Assembly: GCA_910588025.1 (NCBI GenBank)
Contig: CAJUQG010000001.1
Coordinates: 1-64,000 of the forward strand
Source: an uncultured Bacilli bacterium
GTDB taxonomy: Bacteria; Bacillota_I; Bacilli_A; RF39; UBA660
Direction of reading: 5' to 3'
Length of the DNA: 64,000 nucleotides
A program made the translations under genes and the position numbers. The number at the start of each line of letters is the position of its first letter. Position 1 is the stretch's first letter. The notes under the pieces are model-generated. The model searched no databases. It saw only the letters and a list, made by a program, of their open reading frames with translations, and was not told the origin of the DNA. Below, piece after piece: positions 51,826-60,761 of the stretch.

Positions 51826-53153
51826 TTGAAAAAAACTATATTCAAGTTAGTGCATTAAATAATTATATTAAATTATTAATTGACGATAGTTCATTTTTAC
51901 ATAAAGTATATTTAAAAGGGGAAATATCTAACTTTAAAAATCATATGAGTGGTCATTTATATTTTACGTTAAAAGACGAAGAATCTAAAATTAGTGCCAT
52001 TATGTTTCGTAATAAAACAATAGATTTGAAATTTACACCAGAAGATGGAAAAAAAGTATTAGTAGAAGGACGAGTATCTTGTTATCCTTCCCAAGGTACT
52101 TATCAAATTTACATTGATAAAATGGAAGAAGATGGCCTTGGTAATCTGTATGTTTTATTTGAAGAGTTAAAAAATAAACTCCAAAAAGAAGGTCTATTTG
52201 ATACATCGCATAAAAAACCACTTCCCAAGTTTCCACAAAAAATAGGAATTATTACAGCACCTGCTGGTGCAGCTATCAAAGATATTTTAAGTACTTTAAA
52301 AAGAAGATATCCTATTGCAGAAACCATCCTTTTTCCAGCTTTAGTTCAAGGAAAAAGTGCTGCACCCGATATTGCCAAACAAATTGAAAATGCCAAAAAT
52401 TATGATTTAGATCTTTTAATTGTTGGACGTGGAGGTGGATCAATTGAAGATTTATGGGCATTTAATGAAGAAATCGTGGCTCGTGCTATTTATCATTGTC
52501 CAATTCCTACCATAAGTGCTGTAGGTCATGAAATCGATTATACAATATCTGACTTTGTTGCAGATTTACGAGCTCCGACACCGACTGGTGCAGCAGAACT
52601 AGCAACTCCAACTATGGAAGAAGTAAAAAAAATTCTTCGCAACTTTCAAAACGAAAGTTATTTACATATCAAAAATAAATTAAATCGTTTAGAACATCAA
52701 TTAAATCAAGCAAAAAATTCTTTCACTTTAAAAAATCCCAGTATGTTATATGAAGGAAAAATCCAAAAATTAGATTATTTAAATGAGCAATTAAGTCAAG
52801 TATTAAAGCATTTCTTAAAACAAAAACAAAATAAATTAGACCAATTAAAAAGTGCTTATATTTTAAAAAATCCTTTATTGCTTTACCAAAATCATCAAAA
52901 AAATTTAAACCATTTAACGAATCAACTAGAACTATGTATGAAACATATCCTAGAGCAAAAAGAACATACTCTTGCTTTAAAATTAAATACCTTAAAGCTA
53001 TTAAATCCTTTAAATTTATTAGAAAAAGGATATTCTTTAATCAGTAAAGATGATATATTAATTAAAAGTTGCAAAGAATTATCAAAGAATGATAAGATTA
53101 AAATTCAAATGAAAGATGGAAGTATACTAGCTTCTGTCAAGGAGGTAATATAA
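51822..53153 (+). CDS. xseA: XseA, exonuclease VII large subunit
   Basis: 443 residues. OB domain first (YLKGEISNFKNHMSGHLYFTLKDEESKISAIMF), then the catalytic domain with PQKIGIITAPAGAAIKDI, DLLIVGRGGGSIEDLWAFNEE, ISAVGHEIDYTISDFVADLRAPTPTGAAE. A long coiled-coil follows and the C-terminus is NLLEKGYSLI. Works with XseB, whose gene starts on its last base. GAGAGAAAAAG precedes the start. Confidence 0.97.
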   Translation: MIEKNYIQVSALNNYIKLLIDDSSFLHKVYLKGEISNFKNHMSGHLYFTLKDEESKISAIMFRNKTIDLKFTPEDGKKVLVEGRVSCYPSQGTYQIYIDKMEEDGLGNLYVLFEELKNKLQKEGLFDTSHKKPLPKFPQKIGIITAPAGAAIKDILSTLKRRYPIAETILFPALVQGKSAAPDIAKQIENAKNYDLDLLIVGRGGGSIEDLWAFNEEIVARAIYHCPIPTISAVGHEIDYTISDFVADLRAPTPTGAAELATPTMEEVKKILRNFQNESYLHIKNKLNRLEHQLNQAKNSFTLKNPSMLYEGKIQKLDYLNEQLSQVLKHFLKQKQNKLDQLKSAYILKNPLLLYQNHQKNLNHLTNQLELCMKHILEQKEHTLALKLNTLKLLNPLNLLEKGYSLISKDDILIKSCKELSKNDKIKIQMKDGSILASVKEVI

Positions 53154-53380
53154 TGGAAAAAACATTTGAAACAGCATTAAAAGATTTAGAAATCATTGTA
53201 AAAAAATTAGAAAGTGGTAATATTCCTTTAGAAAATGCGATTACAGAATATACAGAAGCTATGAAATTAGTAAAATATTGTAGTGAGAAATTAAATAGTG
53301 CAACCGAACAAGTAAATAAAACACTAAGTGAAAACGGCGAATTAAAAGAATTTTCCTTAAAAGAAGAAACGGATGATTAA
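53153..53380 (+). CDS. xseB: XseB, exonuclease VII small subunit
   Basis: 75 residues: TFETALKDLEIIVKKLESGNIPLENAITEYTEAMKL is the XseB domain, mostly helical. Ribosome site AAGGAGG is in the end of xseA. Partner of the preceding gene. Confidence 0.95.
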   Translation: MEKTFETALKDLEIIVKKLESGNIPLENAITEYTEAMKLVKYCSEKLNSATEQVNKTLSENGELKEFSLKEETDD

Positions 53381-53382
53381 TC

Positions 53383-54801
53383 ATGGCAGTTGTTAATGAA
53401 ATTACTAATCGCAATGTCGATTTTGCAAAATGGTACACTGATATATGTAGGGTTGCTGAATTAGTTGACTATTCTTCTGTAAAAGGTAGCATGATTATAA
53501 AACCTTATGGTTATGCAATCTGGGAAAATATTCAAAAAAATTTAGATAAAATGTTCAAAGAACTGGGACATGTTAATGTACAAATGCCTATGTTTATTCC
53601 TGAATCTTTATTAAATATTGAAAAAGACCATATTGAAGGATTTGCTCCTGAAGTTGCCTGGGTAACAATGGGAGGTAATACGCCTTTAGAAGAACGCTAT
53701 TGTGTAAGACCTACAAGTGAAACATTATTTTGTGATCATTATAAAAAAATTATTAAGTCTTACCGTGACTTACCAAAATTATACAATCAGTGGTGTACCA
53801 TTGTTCGTTGGGAAAAAACAACTAGACCTTTTTTACGAAGTCGAGAAATTTTATGGCAAGAAGGTCATACTATGCACCAAACAGAAGAAGAGGCTAGAAA
53901 CGAAACATTAACGATGTGGCATGTTTATGAAAAATTTCAAAAAGAATACCTTGCTTTACCTGTCATTATTGGTAAGAAAACTGAAAAAGAAAAATTTGCT
54001 GGAGCCGAAGAAACTTATACCATTGAAGCGATGATGCAAGATGGAGTAGCTTTACAAAATGGTACTAGTCATTATTTTGGTCAAAAATTTGCAAAAGCTT
54101 TTAATATTACTTTTTTAGACCAAGATAATACTCTAAAAACACCTTATCAAACTAGCTGGGGTGTAACAACGAGAATGATTGGTGGTCTTATTATGACACA
54201 TAGTGATGATAATGGCCTTGTTTTACCTCCTAAAATTGCTCCAATTCAAGTGATGTTTATTCCAATCGGAAAAGATGAAGCCGTTTTAACGAAAATTAAA
54301 GAAATACAAAATAAATTATCTAGTAATATTACTACGAAAATAGATTTAAGTGATAAAAGTCCAGGATATAAATTTGCGGAAGCTGAAGTAAAAGGAATTC
54401 CCTTACGCATTGATATCGGCTCTCGAGACTTAGAAAACAATACCGTTACTTTTGTAAGACGAGACACTTTAGAAAAATCTATAGTATCTCTAGAAAACAT
54501 TGAAAAAACTATCGAAGAAACTCTAGAAAATATCCAAAGTAATCTCTATAATATTGCTGAAAAAAGACGAAATAGCATGCTTCATTCAGCAGCAAACTAC
54601 GAAGAATTTAAACAAATTACGGAAACATTACCAGGATTTATAAAAATTAACTGGTGTGGAAATATCGAATGTGAAGAAAAAATTAAAGACGACTCTGGTT
54701 ATAAATCTCGTTGTATTTTAATAGATGAAAAAACGGATGGAGTTTGTGCTGTTTGTGGCAAAGAAGGAAAACATAAAATTTATTTTGGGAAACAATATTA
54801 A
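53383..54801 (+). CDS. proS: ProS, prolyl-tRNA synthetase (archaeal/eukaryal type 3)
   Basis: 472 residues, class II. Begins DFAKWYTDICRVAELVDYSSVKGSMIIKPYGYAIWENIQ, with motif 2 WCTIVRWEKTTRPFLRSREILWQEGHT. It lacks the editing domain of the long bacterial form and ends with the C-terminal zinc-like domain (CGNIECEEKI...CAVCGKEG) and the Tyr terminus typical of type 3. It begins 2 bases after xseB. In Bacillus this place holds ispA/dxs. A terminator follows. Confidence 0.95.
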   Translation: MAVVNEITNRNVDFAKWYTDICRVAELVDYSSVKGSMIIKPYGYAIWENIQKNLDKMFKELGHVNVQMPMFIPESLLNIEKDHIEGFAPEVAWVTMGGNTPLEERYCVRPTSETLFCDHYKKIIKSYRDLPKLYNQWCTIVRWEKTTRPFLRSREILWQEGHTMHQTEEEARNETLTMWHVYEKFQKEYLALPVIIGKKTEKEKFAGAEETYTIEAMMQDGVALQNGTSHYFGQKFAKAFNITFLDQDNTLKTPYQTSWGVTTRMIGGLIMTHSDDNGLVLPPKIAPIQVMFIPIGKDEAVLTKIKEIQNKLSSNITTKIDLSDKSPGYKFAEAEVKGIPLRIDIGSRDLENNTVTFVRRDTLEKSIVSLENIEKTIEETLENIQSNLYNIAEKRRNSMLHSAANYEEFKQITETLPGFIKINWCGNIECEEKIKDDSGYKSRCILIDEKTDGVCAVCGKEGKHKIYFGKQY

Positions 54802-54806
54802 ACATT

Positions 54807-54846
54807 TGACAATTAATGGATAGTACCAGTAATTGTCATTTTTTTA
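54807..54846 (+). terminator. terminator of proS
   Basis: TGACAATTA (54807-54815) pairs with TAATTGTCA (54830-54838), then eight T. Confidence 0.85.
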
Positions 54847-54860
54847 TATCAAAAAACATC

Positions 54861-54867
54861 CATAATA
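54861..54867 (+). promoter_or_regulatory. sigma-G/F-like -10 box of spoIVB
   Basis: CATAATA fits the -10 pattern CATWHTA. The expected GHATR box 17-18 bases upstream is not seen, being replaced by the proS terminator T run. In Bacillus spoIVB is forespore-expressed. Confidence 0.4.
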
Positions 54868-54885
54868 TTAATGTGAGGTGAGATT

Positions 54886-55869
54886 ATGAAAAAGAAAATA
54901 ATGACAATTCTGTTGAGCATGAGTATTTTATTCGCTCCCTTGCCGGTATGGGCATATTCAAGCGAAATCATTGTTGGAGGAGATAACATAGGAATACATA
55001 TTGACAGCAAAGGAATTTTAGTCATTGGTTTCTATAAAGTAAATGGATCATACACAAAAGCATCCCCCGAAATTGAGGTTGGAGACCGAATTTTAAAAGT
55101 AGGAAAAAATGAGGTAACTTCTATTGAAGATTTAACCAAAGAAATTGAAAAAAATTTACAAAATAATAACGTAAAACTAACAATAGAAAGAAAAAATCAA
55201 ACAATAAATGTAGACTTACCTCTAACTAATGTAGATGGAGTCTATAAAACAGGATTATATGTTAAAGATGGAATCAGTGGTATTGGAACATTAACTTACA
55301 TTGACCCTGAAACTAAAATATTTGGAACGTTAGGACATGAGATAGTAGAAAGTAATTCTAATACCAGAATTGAAGTAAAAACAGGTTCAATATTTGATAG
55401 TGAAATTTCGAAAATCATTAAAAGTACCGACGGTAAAGTTGGTGAAAAAAATGCGAAATTAAACTATGAAAAAATATTTGGAAATATCACAAAAAATACG
55501 CTTTATGGTGTATTTGGAAATTATACAAATGAAATACCAAATGGAAAAAAATTTACTGTTGCTAAACCAGATGAAATAAAACTTGGAAAAGCCAGTATAT
55601 ATACTGTTTTATCAAACAATAAAGTGGAAGAGTACGAAATTAATATAATCAAAATCAACAAAAACAACGAAATTAAAAATATTACATTTGAAATAATTGA
55701 TGAAAAATTATTAAAAGAAACAGGTGGCGTTATTCAAGGAATGAGTGGAAGTCCAATCATACAAGAAGATAAAATCATAGGGGCAGTAACTCATGCCATC
55801 GTCGATAATGTTTCGAATGGATATGGTATATTTATTACTACCATGTTAGAAGAAGGCGAAAAAAATTAA
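54886..55869 (+). CDS. spoIVB: SpoIVB, sporulation signalling protease (S55)
   Basis: 327 residues. Signal or anchor segment 1-23, PDZ domain about 30-112 (SPEIEVGDRILKVGKNEV), then the S55 serine-protease domain with FGTLGHEI (His151) and IQGMSGSPII (Ser287). Secreted by the forespore to start the pathway activating sigma-K by cutting SpoIVFA. Shorter than Bacillus SpoIVB (425) but has both active-site motifs. GTGAGGTGAG precedes the start. spo0A, its Bacillus neighbour, does not follow here. Confidence 0.95.
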   Translation: MKKKIMTILLSMSILFAPLPVWAYSSEIIVGGDNIGIHIDSKGILVIGFYKVNGSYTKASPEIEVGDRILKVGKNEVTSIEDLTKEIEKNLQNNNVKLTIERKNQTINVDLPLTNVDGVYKTGLYVKDGISGIGTLTYIDPETKIFGTLGHEIVESNSNTRIEVKTGSIFDSEISKIIKSTDGKVGEKNAKLNYEKIFGNITKNTLYGVFGNYTNEIPNGKKFTVAKPDEIKLGKASIYTVLSNNKVEEYEINIIKINKNNEIKNITFEIIDEKLLKETGGVIQGMSGSPIIQEDKIIGAVTHAIVDNVSNGYGIFITTMLEEGEKN

Positions 55870-55888
55870 TATAAAATTCGCTTTTTTT
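55856..55888 (+). terminator. terminator of spoIVB
   Basis: GCGAA (55856-55860) pairs with TTCGC (55877-55881), then seven T; it overlaps the end of the gene. Confidence 0.7.
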
Positions 55889-55967
55889 GTGTCTAATTAT
55901 GTTATATTCATTGATTTCATTTGAATTTTGTTTAATTTTTTATTATATTTAAAATAGAGGTGACAAA

Positions 55968-57131
55968 ATGTATTGTGAATTTTGTGGTAAAAAAATTGAT
56001 TTAGATGCTAAATACTGTGAACACTGTGGTAAACAAATAAAAACAGCCAAAATCTATTCTTTCAAAAAAAATCAAAACGAAACAAAAATTCTGATTACTA
56101 TAGTTTTAATCGCTCTGTTTAGTTTTTTATTTTATCAAGAATTAAAATATTTTAATTCACCGGAAAATGCTATCAATCATTATTTAAGAAATTTAAAAAA
56201 CCAAAATTTAGAATCCATATTAAATACGTTTAATATGGAAACAAATGAGTTTACATCTACCTCATTTCTCAAAAGAAAAAGTGAAACCAACGAAAACTTA
56301 AAAAGCTATAAAATTCTCGAATGTAATTATGAAAATGATAAAAAAAGTGCAATCTGTAGTGTTAATTATACAACTACTAAAAATGGGATTAGCAAAACCA
56401 AAACGTATCGTCTCAAAAAGAAAGAAGAAAAACGTTTTTTACTCTTTACAAATTGGATAATTGAAAATCAAGACATCGAATTACTTGAAGAATGGACACT
56501 ATATCTTCCAACATCTTCAAAAGGAAAACTAGAAGGGATTGACTTAGAAAAATATCGAGATAACGCAAAAACAAAAGATGGCTACGATGCTTATACGATT
56601 CGTCCTATCATAAAAGGAGAATATAATCTAACACTGACAACAGATAACGGTATCTCACTAAATACTACAATAAATATTAATTCAAAAGAATATACTTATC
56701 AATTTACCATCAAAGATATCTCAAAAGAAATGGAAACACAAATCCTAACAATAGGAAAAGAATTAATCAATACCTTTTATCAAGGAATTATAAATCATCA
56801 AAAAAAAGAAGAGATAAAATCAAGCTATGAAATATCAGAGATTTTAACCGAATACGAAAATTTAAAAAAAGAAATCGAGAAAAATATTACTTTAAAAAAA
56901 TTTGATGTAACAGAAATAAAAATAAATAATTTGAAAATGGATGCAGAAGGAAAAATTATAGTAACCTTTCAAATGAATTATAGCTATCAATTTGACTATT
57001 TTATAGATAAAGAAAAGAAAACACATGAAGGAAACAGCAATGATATATTTTATCTAACCTTTAAAAATACAGAATTAAAAGAAATTGAAAAAATAGACAG
57101 CCTTGTCTCATATTTTTCAAAGAAATATTAA
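55968..57131 (+). CDS. zinc-ribbon single-pass membrane protein
   Basis: 387 residues. N-terminal zinc ribbon CEFCGKKI...CEHCGKQI (Cys3, 6, 17, 20), a membrane helix near 36-54, then an outer part of about 330 residues with NTF2/TcaA-like opening (SPENAINHYLRNLKNQNLESIL) and an Ig-like middle. This is the outline of TcaA/YvbJ-type proteins. The next gene, 12 bases on, also opens with a zinc ribbon. Function unknown; envelope sensing is an inference from relatives. GAGGTG precedes the start. Confidence 0.72.
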   Translation: MYCEFCGKKIDLDAKYCEHCGKQIKTAKIYSFKKNQNETKILITIVLIALFSFLFYQELKYFNSPENAINHYLRNLKNQNLESILNTFNMETNEFTSTSFLKRKSETNENLKSYKILECNYENDKKSAICSVNYTTTKNGISKTKTYRLKKKEEKRFLLFTNWIIENQDIELLEEWTLYLPTSSKGKLEGIDLEKYRDNAKTKDGYDAYTIRPIIKGEYNLTLTTDNGISLNTTININSKEYTYQFTIKDISKEMETQILTIGKELINTFYQGIINHQKKEEIKSSYEISEILTEYENLKKEIEKNITLKKFDVTEIKINNLKMDAEGKIIVTFQMNYSYQFDYFIDKEKKTHEGNSNDIFYLTFKNTELKEIEKIDSLVSYFSKKY

Positions 57132-57143
57132 GGAGGAAATCAT

Positions 57144-57923
57144 ATGGCAAAATTTTGTAAATATTGTGGAAAAGAATTAGAAAAAGGGGGTAAGTGCTTA
57201 TGTCAAACAGAAACCAAAGAAAAAGAAATGAAAGAAATCGAAAGCAAGACGAAACAAAAAAACAAAGAATTACAAAAGGCAACTGAAACAATTAAATTAG
57301 AAGTAACTGATTCAAGTAAAAAATATGCCGAAAAGCTATGGCAAACCATTCAAAATATTTTTATAAAACCAAAAGAAACATTAATTGAATTTATTAACAA
57401 TCAAGATACTACATTAACAATGATTCTATTAATTTTAACAAGTCTTACAATTGGTATCTGTGCCGTTTCTTTTATAAAAGGAATGTATGGCGTTAATATG
57501 TTATATGATCATTCTTATTCTTATTATAAAGATACAATTTGGAATATAAGTTATTTTAAAATCCTGATTTGTGTCGCACTTGGCGTATTTTTGAGTGAAT
57601 TTTTATTAGCAATCATTTTTGATTTAGGATTTGAAAAAATAAGCAAAATCAATCTTTCTTTTAAAAGTGTTTTATCTTCCATTGCGATAAGCATTCTAGA
57701 ACCAACTATTCTTTGTATTATTGGCGCTATTTTAACAATCTTTTCTTATAAATTAGCATTCATCATTGTTTTATATGCTGGAATATTATATGTTTTAAAT
57801 TTATACCAAACATTCGGCGAATTAAGAGAAGTACGATCAACGCATTACAATCATTTATTTACAATATTATTTTTAACATTTTCGTTTTTGGCTATCTATT
57901 TAATTCCTAAATTGTTTTTATAA
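57144..57923 (+). CDS. zinc-ribbon protein with Yip1-like membrane domain
   Basis: 259 residues. N-terminal half zinc ribbon CKYCGKELEKGGKCLC (Cys5, 8, 17, 19), a Lys/Glu-rich coiled region to about 60, then IKPKETLIEFI and four or five membrane helices, in the manner of Yip1-domain proteins. Paired with the previous gene. AAGGAGG lies 7 bases upstream. A bidirectional terminator follows. Confidence 0.7.
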   Translation: MAKFCKYCGKELEKGGKCLCQTETKEKEMKEIESKTKQKNKELQKATETIKLEVTDSSKKYAEKLWQTIQNIFIKPKETLIEFINNQDTTLTMILLILTSLTIGICAVSFIKGMYGVNMLYDHSYSYYKDTIWNISYFKILICVALGVFLSEFLLAIIFDLGFEKISKINLSFKSVLSSIAISILEPTILCIIGAILTIFSYKLAFIIVLYAGILYVLNLYQTFGELREVRSTHYNHLFTILFLTFSFLAIYLIPKLFL

Positions 57924-57953
57924 AAAAATACAGAAATAAATCTGTATTTTTTT
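57922..57953. terminator. bidirectional terminator
   Basis: AAAAAAATACAGA (57922-57934) pairs with TCTGTATTTTTTT (57941-57953); the A and T flanks serve both convergent genes. Confidence 0.85.
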
Positions 57954-58047
57954 ATGCCAAAGCGTAACTTAATATAGTAGCTACAACACTACCAACCATT
58001 AAAATAACCATAATCCATGCTGCTACTTTTCTAGCCTTTTTACTCAT
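57952..58047 (-). CDS. 31-residue membrane protein (DUF4044-like)
   Basis: Short gene, minus strand, with AGAGGTG 7 bases before ATG 58047. It reads MSKKARKVAAWIMVILMV then GSVVATILSYALA: a basic start and one membrane helix. The SKKARK-AAWxMxILMVGS pattern matches the small DUF4044 proteins widespread in Firmicutes. It faces away from spoIIM and toward the zinc-ribbon gene, sharing the terminator. Function unknown. Confidence 0.75.
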   Translation of the reverse strand: MSKKARKVAAWIMVILMVGSVVATILSYALA

Positions 58048-58092
58048 TAAAATTCACCTCTTATAAACGATTTTGATTTCTTTTATTAATTT

Positions 58093-58122
58093 ATCATAAT
58101 TTTAAATTGTTGTAAATATAAT
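58093..58122 (+). promoter_or_regulatory. candidate sigma-E-like promoter of spoIIM
   Basis: ATCATAAT (58093-58100) and AATATAAT (58115-58122), spacer 14, similar to the pair before spoIIP. spoIIM is a mother-cell gene in Bacillus. Confidence 0.35.
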
Positions 58123-58136
58123 TTATTGGTGAAGAA

Positions 58137-58715
58137 ATGAAAAAAATATCAATGCAATTAAAGAATCAAAAAAATGTTCTAATTTTCCTAGCAATTATCT
58201 TATTATTCGGTATTATTCTTGGGATTTATTTTGGTTTCAATGCCAAAGAACTTATGGAAAATACAATATCCAACTATGTTTTAAAAATAGAAGAGCAAGG
58301 ATATCACTTTGCAATATCCCATTTTACAATTTTATCGTTACTATTTGTTTTATCTTTTATTGGTCTTGGTGTACCTGCTGCTATTGCATACCTTTTCTTT
58401 GAAGGATTAACGATAGGCTTTTGTGGAAGTATTTTCACTTTAATTATTGGAGTAAAAGGATTAATTTATATTCTAATCTTTTTCTTATTAACAAAAATTC
58501 CTTTCCTTTTCATATATAACTTCTTTTTTAATAAAATTTTACTTATCACAAAATCTTTAATTTCATGGATAATCTACAAACAAAGCAAGAAAGATTATAT
58601 CATTAATCTGGCATTAGGGTGTCTTATTTTAATTGTCATTTTACTATGTTATGACCTTATATTTGATTTTCTAGGAATCAATATTATTAAAATATTTCAG
58701 TTTTTACTAAACTAG
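58137..58715 (+). CDS. spoIIM: SpoIIM, stage II sporulation protein M
   Basis: 192 residues, about five membrane helices. Opening helix, then HFTILSLLFVLSFIGLGVPAAIAYLFFEGLTIGFCGSIF, the conserved SpoIIM centre. It anchors the SpoIID/SpoIIP hydrolases at the engulfing membrane. Slightly short against Bacillus (214). GGTGAAG precedes the start. xerD, its near neighbour in Bacillus, is 5 kb downstream on the other strand. Confidence 0.88.
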   Translation: MKKISMQLKNQKNVLIFLAIILLFGIILGIYFGFNAKELMENTISNYVLKIEEQGYHFAISHFTILSLLFVLSFIGLGVPAAIAYLFFEGLTIGFCGSIFTLIIGVKGLIYILIFFLLTKIPFLFIYNFFFNKILLITKSLISWIIYKQSKKDYIINLALGCLILIVILLCYDLIFDFLGINIIKIFQFLLN

Positions 58716-58761
58716 AATTCATAAGAAAGATTTGTTATAATATCACCAGTAGGTGAGATGT

Positions 58762-59868
58762 ATGGAAAAAGTAATTGTGGGAATTTCTGGAGGAGTAGAT
58801 AGCGCTGTCTCAGCATATTTATTAAAAAAACAAGGTTACTTAGTTGAAGGTCTTTTTATGCGCAACTGGGACGCAACATTAAATAATGATATTCATGGCA
58901 ATCCTACCTTAAACGAATACATATGCCCTCAAGAACAAGACTATAATGATGCCAAAGAACTTTGTGAAATGTTACAAATTCCCTTACATCGCGTTGACTT
59001 TATTAAAGAATACTGGGATTATGTTTTTACTTACTTTTTAGAGGAATTAAAAAAGGGAAGAACTCCTAATCCAGATCTTTTATGTAATAAATATATAAAA
59101 TTTGATTTATTTAAAAAAGAAGCAAAAAAATTAGGGGCTGATAAAATTGCAACAGGCCATTATGCCAAATTAGAAGGAAATCGTTTATTAAGAGGAATTG
59201 ATCAAAACAAAGATCAAACTTATTTTTTAGCACAATTATCTCCAGATCAATTAAAAGATGTTTTATTTCCTGTTGGAAACATTACAAAACAAGAAGTTCG
59301 AAAAATTGCAGAAGAACAAAAATTAAATGTTGCGAAAAAAAAGGATTCTACAGGAATCTGTTTTATTGGCGAAAGACATTATCAAGAATTTGTAAAAAAT
59401 TATTTAAAGCCAAATCCTGGTGATATAATAAATGTTGAAACCCAAGAAGTAATTGGAAAACACAATGGTTTAATGAATTACACAATTGGTCAAAGAAGAA
59501 ACGTAGGTATTTCTGGCTTTAATGAAAGACATTATGTTTGTGGCAAAAATGTTGAAAAAAATATTCTATACATTGCTTTTGGAGATTCTAACGAATATTT
59601 ATTAAGTGATGAATGTCTATTAGAAGAAGTAAACTGGATTAGTGCATCACATCCTGCCTTTTGTTCAGCAAAATTTCGCTATCGAGGAGAAGATGTACCA
59701 GTCCAAATAGAATATTTAGAAAATAATGAATTAAAAATAAACTATCCAGATGGAGCTAAAGCAGTAACTCCTGGCCAATTTTGTGTTTTATATTTAGGAG
59801 AAGAATGTCTTGGCAGTGGGATCATAAAAGAAGTTAGAAAAAAGAATCAGAAACTTTGGTATTTATAA
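58762..59868 (+). CDS. mnmA: MnmA, tRNA-specific 2-thiouridylase
   Basis: 368 residues. PP-loop GISGGVDSAVSA at 7-18, catalytic Cys in NPDLLCNKYIKF near 103-114 and STGICFIGERHYQEF near 196-210, and KPNPGDI...GLMNYTIGQRRNVGIS. Thiolates U34 of Lys/Glu/Gln tRNAs. ATG 58762 has AGGTGAG 4-5 bases upstream; GTG 58753 lies in that site. TATAAT at 58736-58741 is a likely -10. Confidence 0.96.
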   Translation: MEKVIVGISGGVDSAVSAYLLKKQGYLVEGLFMRNWDATLNNDIHGNPTLNEYICPQEQDYNDAKELCEMLQIPLHRVDFIKEYWDYVFTYFLEELKKGRTPNPDLLCNKYIKFDLFKKEAKKLGADKIATGHYAKLEGNRLLRGIDQNKDQTYFLAQLSPDQLKDVLFPVGNITKQEVRKIAEEQKLNVAKKKDSTGICFIGERHYQEFVKNYLKPNPGDIINVETQEVIGKHNGLMNYTIGQRRNVGISGFNERHYVCGKNVEKNILYIAFGDSNEYLLSDECLLEEVNWISASHPAFCSAKFRYRGEDVPVQIEYLENNELKINYPDGAKAVTPGQFCVLYLGEECLGSGIIKEVRKKNQKLWYL

Positions 59869-59899
59869 CGAAAACAGAAAATTATAAGTTTTACACTCC

Positions 59900-59934
59900 T
59901 TTACACTTGACATGTAACTGTTAAATGATATAAT
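59900..59934 (+). promoter_or_regulatory. promoter with TTTACA/TGTAAC inverted repeat
   Basis: TTGACA at 59907-59912 and TATAAT at 59929-59934, spacer 16. TTTACA (59900-59905) and TGTAAC (59913-59918) flank the -35 box and could be an operator, shared in form with 40132-40152. TTTACACT also occurs once more just upstream. Confidence 0.7.
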
Positions 59935-59965
59935 AAAAATGTAAATACTAGAGGGTAGGGATATC

Positions 59966-60742
59966 ATGAAAAGATTAAATGAACTATTACAAGAATTAGG
60001 TATTTCAAAGGTTCGTTTAGCTAAATATTTAGGAGTTTCTAGACAAATGGTATATAATTATCTTGAATTAGATGATTTAAATAAATGGCCAAAAGAAAAA
60101 AAATTATTATTATTCAAATTATTAGATATTGATGATGGGGGAGAGACAACAATTTCTAATATTAAAGTCACAACAGATTATCTAATGAATGTAGAAAATC
60201 GTTTAAATCAAGGTGTAAAAAATACCTCAGATCTAGATAGCTATTTTGATTTAAAAGGTTTAAACAAAGAAGATCAAACATTAATAGCCGATATAACTTA
60301 TTTGTTAAAAGAAAAATTGCTTGATGAAACAAAGCGCGATGAAAACCATTATGCAATTTTATATCTATATCATATGCTACAATCAATTGATAATGTTCCT
60401 GAAATTAAATATATTTTTGGATACATGTCTAAAACAACAGGCTTTACTAATCCAGAAGAATATAGATTTCATGAAGATAAACAATTTATTTTTGAAGGCA
60501 TTCTTTATTCAGCATTAACTCTTTATAATAATGGTGGCGCAAGTCGCAGCAAATTAGCGGAAAGTCATCGTCGTTTTGTCCAAGAAATTGAACAAAAAAA
60601 TGAAGAAAAATTAAGTAGAACTCAACAATTAAATACTATAAAAATACAAGCTTTAAAAGAATTAAATTATACTGAAATTAACGAAAGCAATGCTGCAGAA
60701 GTATTTGAAAAAATTGCAGAAATTCAATCAAGAAAAGTATAA
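59966..60742 (+). CDS. XRE-like HTH regulator of unknown family
   Basis: 258 residues. HTH at about 3-40: LNELLQELGISKVRLAKYLGVSRQMVYNYLE. The rest is helical: FDLKGLNKEDQTLIADITYLLKEKL, a central segment near 125-160, and a C-terminal Lys/Glu coiled part ending EKIAEIQSRKV. No catalytic motifs. AGAGGGTAGGG precedes the start; own promoter and terminator. It may autoregulate at the flanking palindrome; target genes unknown. Confidence 0.72.
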   Translation: MKRLNELLQELGISKVRLAKYLGVSRQMVYNYLELDDLNKWPKEKKLLLFKLLDIDDGGETTISNIKVTTDYLMNVENRLNQGVKNTSDLDSYFDLKGLNKEDQTLIADITYLLKEKLLDETKRDENHYAILYLYHMLQSIDNVPEIKYIFGYMSKTTGFTNPEEYRFHEDKQFIFEGILYSALTLYNNGGASRSKLAESHRRFVQEIEQKNEEKLSRTQQLNTIKIQALKELNYTEINESNAAEVFEKIAEIQSRKV

Positions 60743-60761
60743 CCCCTACTTTTCTTTTTTT
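60731..60761 (+). terminator. terminator of the HTH gene
   Basis: AGAAAAGTA (60731-60739) pairs with TACTTTTCT (60747-60755), then T to 60761; it overlaps the stop. Confidence 0.8.
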
